16,786 nucleotides of DNA from Pseudomonadota bacterium (lineage in GTDB: Bacteria; Pseudomonadota; Gammaproteobacteria; Burkholderiales; Burkholderiaceae_D), in contig JAEZHR010000085.1 in the NCBI GenBank assembly GCA_023416415.1, forward strand, positions 1 through 16,786. Reading direction: 5' to 3'. A program made the translations under genes and the position numbers. Positions 7,142 to 15,026 of the stretch are shown in pieces (the first letter of the stretch is position 1; every line of letters starts with the position of its first letter). A model generated the notes under the pieces. That model saw only the letters and a program-made list of their open reading frames with translations, ran no database searches and was not told the DNA's origin.

Positions 7142-7924
7142 ATGATTCGCTCACTCTGGATTTCCAAGACCGGCCTCGAAGCGCAGCAGACGCAGATGGA
7201 CGTGATCTCGAACAACCTGGCCAACGTCAGCACGACCGGTTTCAAGCGTTCGCGTGCCGTGTTCGAGGATCTGCTGTACCAGACCATCCGCCAGCCCGGC
7301 GCGCAGTCCTCGCAGCAGACCCAGCTGCCTTCCGGCATGCAGCTCGGCACGGGTGTGCGGCCGGTTGCCACGGAACGCATCTTCACTCAGGGCAACCTGC
7401 AGCCGACCGGCAACGAAAAGGATGTCGCCATCCAGGGCAACGGTTTCTTCGAAGTGGCCCTGCCCGACGGCAGTCAGGCCTATACCCGCGACGGCTCCTT
7501 TCAGATCGACGATCAGGGCCAGTTGGTGACGGCCAGCGGTTTCGTGGTGCAGCCGGCAATCATGATTCCGGCCGATGCATCGACGCTGACCATCGGGCGC
7601 GACGGTACCGTCACCGTCAAGCAGCCGGGGGTTGCTGCACCGGTTCAGGTCGGCACCCTGCAGCTGACCACCTTCATCAATCCGGCCGGCCTGGAATCCA
7701 AGGGTGAGAACCTGTACGTCGAGACGGCAGCATCCGGTCCGCCCAACGTCAATACTCCGGGCATCAACGGTGCCGGCCTGCTGCTGCAAAGCTATGTCGA
7801 AACCTCGAATGTGAACGTCGTCGAGGAACTGGTAAGCATGATTCAGACCCAGCGCGCCTACGAAATCAACAGCAAGTCGATCTCGACTTCGGACCAGATG
7901 CTGCAGCGCTTGTCGCAACTCTGA
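7142..7924 (+). CDS. flgG: Distal rod protein FlgG
   Basis: FlgG builds the distal rod that passes through the P and L rings. The product has 260 residues, as in E. coli. The N-terminal motif VISNNLANVSTTGFKRS is at residues 21-37. The FlgG-specific stretch that stiffens the rod relative to the hook is present as YQTIRQPGAQSSQQTQLPSG, starting near residue 46. The core has VAIQGNGFFEVALPDGSQAY, and the C-terminal helix is ETSNVNVVEELVSMIQTQRA. It begins 15 bases after the flgF stop with an AGGA ribosome site. Confidence 0.97.
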   Translation: MIRSLWISKTGLEAQQTQMDVISNNLANVSTTGFKRSRAVFEDLLYQTIRQPGAQSSQQTQLPSGMQLGTGVRPVATERIFTQGNLQPTGNEKDVAIQGNGFFEVALPDGSQAYTRDGSFQIDDQGQLVTASGFVVQPAIMIPADASTLTIGRDGTVTVKQPGVAAPVQVGTLQLTTFINPAGLESKGENLYVETAASGPPNVNTPGINGAGLLLQSYVETSNVNVVEELVSMIQTQRAYEINSKSISTSDQMLQRLSQL

Positions 7925-7954
7925 ATGCAGCTCTGAGGGAAACGGGAAAACGCC

Positions 7955-8620
7955 ATGAACAGACTGCTCGCCGCATTCGGTATCGCGCTGCTGGCCAGCG
8001 GCTGCGAGACCGTCCCGGAAACGATCACCTATCAGCCGCCGACGCCGCCTGTTGCCCAGGTTGTGCAGGCGCCGGCAAGCAATGGTGCGATCTTTCAGGG
8101 CGGCAGCGGATACCAGCCTCTGTTCGAGGACAGGCGCGCACGCCGGGTCGGCGACGTGATCACGATCGCCATCAGCGAGCGCACCAGCGCCGGCAAGAGC
8201 GCCGCCACCAGTGCCAGCAAGTCGAGCAGCGTCGAATCCTCGATTCCGACCCTGTTCGGACTCGGGGCCGGCATCCTCGGCAAGGCATCCGTGCAGGCCG
8301 AGGCCGACAGCAGCTTTTCCGACAAGGGCTCGGCCAGTTCCAGCAACACCTTCAGCGGCACCATCACGACCACGGTCGTGGATGTTCTGCCCAACGGGAA
8401 CCTCGTGGTCTCCGGCGAGAAGCAGGTCGCGCTCGACAAGGGCGTGGAGTACGTGCGCTTTTCGGGTGTCGTGAGTCCTGACACGATCCTGGCCGGCAAC
8501 GTGGTGCCCTCCACCAAGGTGGCCGATGCGCGTGTGGAGTACCGGACCAACACCCGTATCGACAAGGCCGAGATGTCGTCGCAACTGGCACGCTTCTTCC
8601 TGAGCCTGCTGCCGCTGTAG
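7955..8620 (+). CDS. flgH: L-ring lipoprotein FlgH
   Basis: FlgH forms the L ring, the outer-membrane bushing around the rod. The product has 221 residues (E. coli 232). The signal peptide ends in the lipobox LLASGC, so Cys17 should be lipidated and the mature protein anchored in the outer membrane. A proline-rich segment follows (YQPPTPPV), then FQGGSGYQPLFEDRRARRVG and DVITIAISERTSAGKSAATS, both typical of FlgH. The central GTITTTVVDVLPNGNLVVSG is a family hallmark, and the C-terminus is SSQLARFFLSLLPL. It sits directly before its partner ring gene flgI. Confidence 0.97.
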   Translation: MNRLLAAFGIALLASGCETVPETITYQPPTPPVAQVVQAPASNGAIFQGGSGYQPLFEDRRARRVGDVITIAISERTSAGKSAATSASKSSSVESSIPTLFGLGAGILGKASVQAEADSSFSDKGSASSSNTFSGTITTTVVDVLPNGNLVVSGEKQVALDKGVEYVRFSGVVSPDTILAGNVVPSTKVADARVEYRTNTRIDKAEMSSQLARFFLSLLPL

Positions 8621-8630
8621 CGAGGATCGC

Positions 8631-9749
8631 ATGCGAAGTATTCCTACCTTTCTGACCTGTGCCGCATTCGTGCTTGGCGCGGCCTTTGCCATCGGTCCGG
8701 CGGCTGCGGCCGAACGCCTGAAGGACCTGGCCAGCATCCAGGGCGTGCGTGAGAACCAGCTGATCGGCTACGGTCTGGTGGTAGGGCTCGACGGTTCCGG
8801 CGACCAGACCACGCAGACGCCGTTCACGGTGCAGAGCGTCATCAGCATGCTGCAGAACCTCGGTGTGACGGTGCCTGCCGGAACCAACCTGCAATTGAAG
8901 AATGTCGCGGCAGTGGTGGTCACCACTTCGCTGCCTCCATTTGCCCAGCCGGGACAGAAGCTGGATGTGACGGTTTCTTCGATGGGCAATGCCAAAAGCC
9001 TGCGTGGCGGCACGCTGCTGATGACGCCGCTCAAGGGTGCCGACGGGCAGATCTACGGTATCGCACAGGGCAATGTGGTGGTGGGGGGCGCAGGCGCCTC
9101 GGCCAACGGCAGCCTGACCCAGTTCAACCACCTGAGTGTGGGCCGCATTTCCGGCGGCGCAACAGTCGAGCGTGCGGTGCCGACTTCGCTTGGCCACGCC
9201 GATGCGATCTTCCTCGAACTCAACGACACTGATTTTTCCACTGCCAGCCGGGTGGTCGACGCCATCAACCAGCGGTTCGGCAGCGGTACGGCCGCTGCCC
9301 AGGACGGCCGCGTCATTCGCGTTCGCGCGCCGGGCGACAGTAACGGCCGCGTGGCCTTCATCGGTGCGCTGGAGAGCCTGCGCGTGATGCCGGCCCAGGC
9401 CAGCGCGAAAGTCATCCTCAATGCCCGCACCGGTTCGGTGGTGATGAACCAGGCCGTGACTCTCGATGCCTGTGCGGTGTCGCACGGCAATCTGTCGGTG
9501 CAGATCAACAGCGAGCCCATCGTCTCCCAGCCCGCACCGTTCTCTCAAGGGCAGACGGTCGTCACTGCGACTTCGCAGATCGAACTGCGCAAGGAACCGG
9601 GGAAGGTGGTGATGCTGGAAGGCGGCACTTCGCTGGCTGACGTGGTCAAGGCATTGAATGCCATCGGCGCCACTCCGCAGGATCTGCTCGCCATCCTGCA
9701 GGCGATGAAGGCCGCCGGTGCCCTGCGTGCCGAGTTGGAGATCATTTGA
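8631..9749 (+). CDS. flgI: P-ring protein FlgI
   Basis: FlgI forms the periplasmic P ring around the distal rod. The product has 372 residues, close to the family norm of about 365-370. A Sec signal peptide runs to about residue 27 (GAAFAIGPAAAA) before ERLKDLASIQGVRENQLIGY, the near-invariant start of mature FlgI. GLVVGLDGSGDQT, SSMGNAKSLRGGTLLMTPLK and AVVVTTSLPPFAQPG are clear family motifs. The mature protein has a single cysteine, Cys281, whereas the E. coli protein is described as having a disulfide. An AGGA lies just before the ATG, 10 bases after flgH. The TGA overlaps the flgJ start. Confidence 0.97.
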   Translation: MRSIPTFLTCAAFVLGAAFAIGPAAAAERLKDLASIQGVRENQLIGYGLVVGLDGSGDQTTQTPFTVQSVISMLQNLGVTVPAGTNLQLKNVAAVVVTTSLPPFAQPGQKLDVTVSSMGNAKSLRGGTLLMTPLKGADGQIYGIAQGNVVVGGAGASANGSLTQFNHLSVGRISGGATVERAVPTSLGHADAIFLELNDTDFSTASRVVDAINQRFGSGTAAAQDGRVIRVRAPGDSNGRVAFIGALESLRVMPAQASAKVILNARTGSVVMNQAVTLDACAVSHGNLSVQINSEPIVSQPAPFSQGQTVVTATSQIELRKEPGKVVMLEGGTSLADVVKALNAIGATPQDLLAILQAMKAAGALRAELEII

Positions 9750-10684
9750 TGATTGACAGGCTTGACAGCACTGGTGCCAGGCTTGCGCTCGATGCGCAAG
9801 GACTGGACGGCCTGCGCCGTTCGGCCCGCGAGAATGCGCCCGAGGCGCTGCAGGAAGCGGCGAAGCAGTTCGAGGCGCTGTTCATGAACATGCTTATGAA
9901 GAGCATGCGCGAGGCCACGCCGCAGGACGGCTTCTTCGACAACGACCAGACCCGGATGTACACCTCCATGCTGGATCAGCAGCTGAGCCAGACCATGGCT
10001 TCGCGTGGCGTCGGCCTGGCCGACGTGCTCGTGCGCCAACTGTCCGCGACGTTTGCGTCCGGCGTGCCGGTGCAGGGTGCCGCGGCCGAGCTGACAGCAC
10101 GTACTCCGTTCGCAGCCGACGCGGCGCCGGGCCCCAGTCCCTTGTCTTCCGCCACGGCGGCGGCGACCTGGATGGCCGCGATGTCGGACAAGGTGCAGTC
10201 CGCGCGCGGAGAATCCTCGCAGCCCGAGCACGTGCGCCAGTTCCAGCAGCGCATGATGCCGCATGCCGAAGAGGCCAGCCGCAGTACCGGCATTCCGGCA
10301 CGCTTTATCCTTGCCCAGGCCGCCCTGGAAAGCGGCTGGGGCCGACACGAAATCGGGGGCGCCGACGGCAGCAACAGCTTCAACCTGTTTGGCATCAAGG
10401 CAACCGGCGGCTGGAAGGGCCGGACGGTCGATGTGACGACGACCGAATACGTCGATGGCGTGCCGGAGAAACGTGTCGAAAAATTCCGCGCCTATGGCTC
10501 CTATGCCGAGGCCTTTCGCGACTACGCCAGCCTGCTGAGCAACAACAGTCGCTACCAGCACGTGATTGCCAATTCGCGCGACGCGCAAAGCTTCGCCAGC
10601 GGATTGCAGCGCGCCGGCTATGCCACCGACCCGCAATACGCAGCCAAGCTCACGCACATCATCAACAACGCCTTGTCGGGTTGA
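9749..10684 (+). CDS. flgJ: Rod cap and peptidoglycan hydrolase FlgJ
   Basis: FlgJ caps the growing rod and opens the peptidoglycan so the rod can pass. The product has 311 residues, the two-domain form as in Salmonella (316). The N-terminal rod-cap domain, about residues 20-100, has AAKQFEALFMNMLMKSMREA, TRMYTSMLDQQLSQTMASRG and GLADVLVRQL. After a linker of about 60 residues rich in Ala and Ser, the C-terminal GH73 glucosaminidase domain starts near residue 165. It includes FILAQAALESGWG with likely catalytic Glu194, NLFGIKATGGWKG, FRAYGSYAEAFRDYASLL and YATDPQYAAKL. The ATG at 9749 overlaps the flgI stop by one base; an in-frame TTG at 9746 is a less likely start. Confidence 0.96.
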   Translation: MIDRLDSTGARLALDAQGLDGLRRSARENAPEALQEAAKQFEALFMNMLMKSMREATPQDGFFDNDQTRMYTSMLDQQLSQTMASRGVGLADVLVRQLSATFASGVPVQGAAAELTARTPFAADAAPGPSPLSSATAAATWMAAMSDKVQSARGESSQPEHVRQFQQRMMPHAEEASRSTGIPARFILAQAALESGWGRHEIGGADGSNSFNLFGIKATGGWKGRTVDVTTTEYVDGVPEKRVEKFRAYGSYAEAFRDYASLLSNNSRYQHVIANSRDAQSFASGLQRAGYATDPQYAAKLTHIINNALSG

Positions 10685-10730
10685 CAAACGACTTGACGGC
10701 CGGCCGGACGAGCGTTTTCGAACATCTCCC

Positions 10731-10757
10731 TCAAGTTTTTGCCGAATCTGCCGTTGA
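10731..10757 (+). promoter_or_regulatory. Sigma-28 (FliA) promoter for flgK-flgL
   Basis: TCAAGTTT (10731-10738), exactly 11 bases, then GCCGTTGA (10750-10757). Against TAAAGTTT-N11-GCCGATAA this is 7 of 8 in the -35 and 6 of 8 in the -10. The predicted transcript start is near 10764, about 24 bases before the flgK ATG. It sits in the only sizeable gap of the flgB-L run, so flgKL can be raised as late genes in addition to read-through from flgBCDEFGHIJ. Confidence 0.82.
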
Positions 10758-10787
10758 CGGGGATATGGCACCAAAGCGGACATCACC

Positions 10788-12698
10788 ATGAGTTCAATCC
10801 TTAACATCGGCAAGACCGCACTGGCTGCAGCTCAGGCGGGACTGGCCACGACAGGTCACAATATTGCCAATTCGGCCACGCCGGGATATTCGCGCCAGGT
10901 GGTGATCCAGGGAACGGCTGGTGCCCAGTTCGCGGGCGTCGGCTATCTCGGCAAGGGAACGGAAGTGGTGGACGTGCGCCGCGTCTACAACGAGATGCTG
11001 GCCGCGCAGGTGCAGAGCACCCAGTCCAGCAAGAACCAGCTCGAAACCTATTACCTCAACATCAGCCGGATCAACAACCAGTTCGGTGATCCGCAGGCCG
11101 GCCTGGCGCCGACGCTGCAGGAATTCTTCGCCAGTGTGCAGAACCTGGCGAGCGGCCCGCGGCCGGCCGAAGCCCGCCAGCTTGTCCTGTCGTCCGCCGA
11201 GGCCATGGTATCGCGGCTGCGCAGTCTCGATGCCCAGCTCAAGGAAATGGAAGTGGGCGTCAATCGCCAGATCCAGGAGAGCATTGGCCCGATCAACGTG
11301 TATGCGCAGCAGATCGCATATCTGAACGACGCGATCGAGAAGGCAGTCGGAACCAACCAGGGCAAGGTGCCGAACGACCTGCTCGACCAGCGCGACCACG
11401 CCATCAGCGAGTTGTCCAAGGAGGTCAAGGTCAATGTGGTCAAGCAGGGCAACAGCTACAACGTCTCGATCGGCAACGGCCAGCCGCTGGTGGTCGGCCG
11501 CAAGGCCTTCGAACTGGCCGCCACGCCCTCGCTCGAAGACGGCACGCGCATCAGCATCGGCGTGCGCAACGGCGAGGACCTGATTCCGCTGCCAGAATCG
11601 GTCATGACCGGCGGCAAGCTTGGCGGTCTGCTCGAGTTCCGCTCGCAGATTCTGAATACCGCGCAAAACAGCCTCGGCCGCATCGCGATCGGGCTGGCGC
11701 ATGCCTTCAACGCGCAGCACGCCCAGGGTCTGGACCAGAATGGCGAGCAGGGCGGCACCTTCTTCAATGTCGGCGGACCGGTCACGCGCGGTCACGTCAG
11801 CAACCAGGGTGATGCCGAGATTTCCGCAACCGTCGTCGATGCAAGCCAGCTGACGACCAGCGACTACCGGATCGAAGCGCTCGACGACGGCAGTTTCCGC
11901 GCCGTGCGCCTGTCGGACGGGACGGCGACCGATTTTGCCGATTTTCCGGTCACCGTGGACGGCGTGACCATCGAACTGGAGTCTGGGGCCACCCAGCCCG
12001 GCGACAGCTTCCTCGTGCGCCCGACGGCGAACGCGGTGACCGAGTTCTCGCTTGCGATCAGCGATGTGACGAAGATCGCGGCCGCTGCGCCCATTCGTAC
12101 CGAAGCGCCCACGACGAACGCCGGCTCGGGTGCGATCAGCGCGGGCACCGTGACCGACGCTTCGGATCCGGAACTGTTCACGCCGGTCACGATCGTGTTC
12201 GACTCCCCCACCGAATACCGGGTTCTGCAGGGAAATCCCCCGGCGGATCCGCCCAATGAGCTGGCCACTGGAACCTTGCCCGGCGATTCGACGGTCTCCC
12301 TGAATGGCTGGAGCGTCGAGCTGAGTGGGGTGCCGGCTGCGGGCGATTCCTTCATCATCGAGAAGAACAGCAATGGCGTCGGCGACAGCCGCAACGCCGT
12401 GGCGCTCGGCGAGCTGCAGACGAAAAACACCCTGGCCAACGGGACGGTCAGCTACAGCACCGCCTATGCGCAGCTGGTCAGCCTGGTCGGCAACAAGACG
12501 CACGAACTTGAAGTCACCAGCAAGGCAGAGGCACGCTATCTGGAACAGGCCGTCAGCGCTCACGAGGCCGAGTCCGGCGTAAATGTGGACGAGGAGGCTG
12601 CCAACCTGCTGCGCTACCAGCAGGCGTACCAAGCCGCAGCCAAGATCATGCAGGCCGCGCAGCAGATGTTCGACATCCTGCTGCAACTGGGTCGTTAA
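10788..12698 (+). CDS. flgK: Hook-filament junction protein FlgK (HAP1)
   Basis: FlgK is the first junction protein between hook and filament. The product has 636 residues, well above the 547 of E. coli, with the extra length in the central surface domains. The N-terminal D0/D1 region has GHNIANSATPGYSRQ at residues 23-37, GTEVVDVRRVYNEMLAAQVQ and a long helical section with LLDQRDHAISELS. The variable middle holds two related modules, about residues 356-415 and 466-526, each ending in a GDSF motif (405-408 and 519-522). The C-terminal helix is ESGVNVDEEAANLLRYQQAY, ending DILLQLGR. The ribosome site is weak (GCGGA, 9 bases upstream). It is expected to be a client of FlgN. Confidence 0.97.
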   Translation: MSSILNIGKTALAAAQAGLATTGHNIANSATPGYSRQVVIQGTAGAQFAGVGYLGKGTEVVDVRRVYNEMLAAQVQSTQSSKNQLETYYLNISRINNQFGDPQAGLAPTLQEFFASVQNLASGPRPAEARQLVLSSAEAMVSRLRSLDAQLKEMEVGVNRQIQESIGPINVYAQQIAYLNDAIEKAVGTNQGKVPNDLLDQRDHAISELSKEVKVNVVKQGNSYNVSIGNGQPLVVGRKAFELAATPSLEDGTRISIGVRNGEDLIPLPESVMTGGKLGGLLEFRSQILNTAQNSLGRIAIGLAHAFNAQHAQGLDQNGEQGGTFFNVGGPVTRGHVSNQGDAEISATVVDASQLTTSDYRIEALDDGSFRAVRLSDGTATDFADFPVTVDGVTIELESGATQPGDSFLVRPTANAVTEFSLAISDVTKIAAAAPIRTEAPTTNAGSGAISAGTVTDASDPELFTPVTIVFDSPTEYRVLQGNPPADPPNELATGTLPGDSTVSLNGWSVELSGVPAAGDSFIIEKNSNGVGDSRNAVALGELQTKNTLANGTVSYSTAYAQLVSLVGNKTHELEVTSKAEARYLEQAVSAHEAESGVNVDEEAANLLRYQQAYQAAAKIMQAAQQMFDILLQLGR

Positions 12699-12725
12699 CC
12701 ACGCATTCATCGGGAACCGCAAGCC

Positions 12726-13949
12726 ATGCGTATCAGCACCAAGATGCTCTTTGAAACCGGTAGCGGCCGCATCAGCGATCTGCAGGCAACGCTCGCACGC
12801 GCGCAGGATCAAATCGCGACCGGCCGCCGGATACTCACACCTTCGGACGACCCCGTCGCCGCTGCACGTGCACTCGAGCTATCCCAGGCACGCTCGATCA
12901 ACGCGCAGCTGGCCACCAACCGCGACGCAGCGCGCCACAACCTGAACATGCAGGAGGTGGCGCTGCAGGATGTGACCAAACTGATTCAGGATGTGCAGGC
13001 CATGGTCGTTCAAGGCGGTAACGGTAGCCTGGACAACCAGCAAAGGAGCTTTCTGGCCACCGAACTGCGCGGCCGGATGGAAGATCTGCTTGGCCTTGCC
13101 AATACCGACGACGGCACGGGCAACTACCTGTTTGCAGGCTACCAGGTCACGACCAAGCCCTATGCGAGCGAAGCGGGCAGCATCACCTACAAGGGTGACC
13201 AGGGGCAGCGTATGCTGCAGGTGGGGCCGCAGCGTACGATTGCCCTGAGCGAGCCGGGCAGCACGGTGTTCGAAGGTGCGAAAACCGGCAATGGATATTT
13301 CAATGCCGTGCCGGCAGGCACCAACACGGGCGGCGGCGAGATCGTGCTTGGCAGCAACGGCCGTAACGAAGCCCTCGCAACGTCCTACGAACTTCGCTTC
13401 GCCATCGATCCCGATACCGAGGAAGTTACTTTCACGGTACACGACCTGAATGCGGCCGACCCTGACGTGCCGATTGATGCGACGCCAAGGCCGTATGTCA
13501 GCGGACAGTCGATCGACATCAATGGCTACCGCGTCGAGATCAAGGGCGCGCCGGCGGACGGTGACAGCTTTGTGCTGGAGCCGAGCAGGCGGCAGAGCCT
13601 CTTCAAGACCATGGAAAACCTGATCGCCGCGCTCGAGGCGCCGGTCGATGCCGGGGCCGGGCGCGCCGCGCTGGCCAATGGCCTGAACGAGGCGTCACGC
13701 AGTCTCGCCAACGCGCTCGACAGCATACTTACCACGCGCGCCTCGATCGGCTCGCGCATGCGCGAGCTGGACAACCTCGATTCGCAGGGAGAAGACCGCG
13801 ATCTGCAATACGCGACCACTCTGGCCGAGCTTCAGGAACTCGACTACACCAAGGCCATCTCCGACATGGTCAAGCAGAAGATCATTCTCGACGCCGCCCA
13901 GCAGTCCTTCGTGCAGACGTCGCAGCTTTCCTTGTTCAACTACCTCTAA
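12726..13949 (+). CDS. flgL: Hook-filament junction protein FlgL (HAP3)
   Basis: FlgL is the second junction protein, seating the first flagellin subunits. The product has 407 residues, against 317 in E. coli. The N-terminus MRISTKMLFETGSG and TPSDDPVAAARAL (residues 38-50) are flagellin-like and typical of FlgL, as are LLGLANTDDGTGNYLFAGYQ and the C-terminal QQSFVQTSQLSLFNYL. An inserted module at about residues 220-285 ends in GDSF (279-282) and resembles the two modules in FlgK, which explains the extra length. It lies 27 bases after flgK and is probably co-transcribed from the same sigma-28 promoter. Confidence 0.96.
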   Translation: MRISTKMLFETGSGRISDLQATLARAQDQIATGRRILTPSDDPVAAARALELSQARSINAQLATNRDAARHNLNMQEVALQDVTKLIQDVQAMVVQGGNGSLDNQQRSFLATELRGRMEDLLGLANTDDGTGNYLFAGYQVTTKPYASEAGSITYKGDQGQRMLQVGPQRTIALSEPGSTVFEGAKTGNGYFNAVPAGTNTGGGEIVLGSNGRNEALATSYELRFAIDPDTEEVTFTVHDLNAADPDVPIDATPRPYVSGQSIDINGYRVEIKGAPADGDSFVLEPSRRQSLFKTMENLIAALEAPVDAGAGRAALANGLNEASRSLANALDSILTTRASIGSRMRELDNLDSQGEDRDLQYATTLAELQELDYTKAISDMVKQKIILDAAQQSFVQTSQLSLFNYL

Positions 13950-13983
13950 GGCGCGCCGGCTTACAGGCGCTACAGGCCGTTTC

Positions 13984-14006
13984 GCCGATCCCGGCGGCCG
14001 GGCGGC
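13984..14006 (+). terminator. Candidate hairpin between convergent flgL and fliR
   Basis: CCCGG (13990-13994), a three-base loop CGG and CCGGG (13998-14002), flanked by GCC/GGC that can extend the stem through a bulge. It lies 35 bases past the flgL stop in the 152-base gap between convergent operons. No T run follows in either direction, so if it ends transcription it may act with Rho or only protect 3' ends. A second weak GAGGG/CCCTC stem lies at 14026-14049. Confidence 0.25.
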
Positions 14007-14101
14007 ATTCGGCGGTCTTCCCCGGGAGGGCTCGATCGCACCGTCCCTCGCTTCCGTCTCCGTGGAGGTGTCATCAATGCGCGCGCGTCCTGGCGGGGCG
14101 A

Positions 14102-14878
14102 CTATCCGCCCGAAATCTGGCGGATGAAGCCGATGGCTTCCTCGAACAGGCGTGAAATTGGCGTGGTGAGGTAAGGCAGGACCAGACCCAGGATGATGAA
14201 TCCGGCGCCTACCGTGACCGGAAACCCGATCCCGAACAGATTCAGCTGCGGCGCCGCGCGCGTCAGAATGCCCAGTGCGAAGTTGGTGATAAGCAAAACC
14301 GCGATCAGGGGCAAGGCCAGCTGAACGCCCGCGCTGAAGATAAGTGCACCCCATCGCGCGACCTGCCAGAACATGTTGGTGCCCACCGGCTCAGGCGAAA
14401 TCGGCATCGTCACGAAACTGTGCGCCAGCGTGGAAAGCATCAGCAGGTGCACGTTGAGGGCGATGAAAATCATCAGCGCCAGCAGCGACAGAAACTGTGC
14501 CAGCACCGAAGTGCGCGCGCGCGTCTGCGGATCGAAGAAGGTCGCAAAGCCGAAGCCCATCGTCAATCCGGTGATCTCGCCCGCCATTTCGACCGCAGCC
14601 ATGACGATGCGCATGGAAAATCCCATGGCCAGTCCGATGATCAGTTCCTGCGCAACGATGGCGAGACCGGCCAGGGAATACGGATCGGTCGCCGGCATCG
14701 CCGGCACACCGGGCGCGATGACGAGGGTCAGCATGACGCCCAGGCCGACCTTGACCCGCACGGGAACACTCAGATTGCCGAACAAGGGGGCGGCAGCAAT
14801 CAGGCCAAGGATGCGCGTGAGCGGCCAGAGAAAGGAAGCGACCCAGGTATAAAGTTCGGTGCTGTCGAAGCTGATCAT
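14102..14878 (-). CDS. fliR: Flagellar export gate protein FliR
   Basis: FliR is an inner-membrane component of the type III export gate, assembling with FliP and FliQ into a helical channel. The product has 258 residues (E. coli 261). Most of it is hydrophobic, with about six membrane-spanning stretches. Family motifs include RILGLIAAAPLFGN near the N-terminus, VAQELIIGLAMGFSMRIVM, MAGEITGLTMGFGFATFFDP and the C-terminal LGILTRAAPQLNLFGIGFPV. The start has no evident Shine-Dalgarno sequence. An in-frame TAA 13 codons upstream rules out a longer form. The 148-base gap from fliQ is unusually wide for this operon. Confidence 0.96.
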   Translation of the reverse strand: MISFDSTELYTWVASFLWPLTRILGLIAAAPLFGNLSVPVRVKVGLGVMLTLVIAPGVPAMPATDPYSLAGLAIVAQELIIGLAMGFSMRIVMAAVEMAGEITGLTMGFGFATFFDPQTRARTSVLAQFLSLLALMIFIALNVHLLMLSTLAHSFVTMPISPEPVGTNMFWQVARWGALIFSAGVQLALPLIAVLLITNFALGILTRAAPQLNLFGIGFPVTVGAGFIILGLVLPYLTTPISRLFEEAIGFIRQISGG

Positions 14879-15026
14879 ATCGGCCGTGCGTGGCGTATGG
14901 CCCGCAAGGACATCTGCTTATGCACGCAGCCGCGCGCGCAGTCCGGAAGATTCACGCACTTGCTCCAGGTGGGAACGGATTCCCGCCGGCACGGGAACGT
15001 CGGCGCTTGGGCGGGCACGCATGCGC
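14879..15026 (-). other. Wide fliQ-fliR spacer with alternative hairpins
   Basis: fliP, fliQ and fliR usually sit within a few bases of each other; here 148 bases separate fliQ and fliR. On the transcribed strand there are three short segments: TTCCCG (14997-14992), CGGGAA (14985-14980) and TTCCC (14975-14971). The middle segment can pair with either neighbour but not with both. An open frame out of phase with fliQ crosses the spacer and ends in an ATGA overlap with the fliR start. I recognise no protein family in it and do not call it a gene. Confidence 0.5.

Noticed and set aside
5101..7924. Similar N- and C-terminal segments across flgE, flgF and flgG, looking like repeats
   Set aside because: This is the known paralogy of flagellar axial proteins, with conserved D0 helices, and not a recent duplication.
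7151..8737. 528-codon minus-strand open frame opposite flgG and flgH
   Set aside because: Antisense shadow spanning two well-supported genes; no motif, no ribosome site and no operon context.
10794..12812. Very long open frame (672 codons) on the minus strand opposite flgK
   Set aside because: It is exactly antisense to a clear flgK, its translation is Arg/His/Gly/Leu-rich with no known motifs, and long antisense frames are common in GC-rich genes with strong third-position bias.
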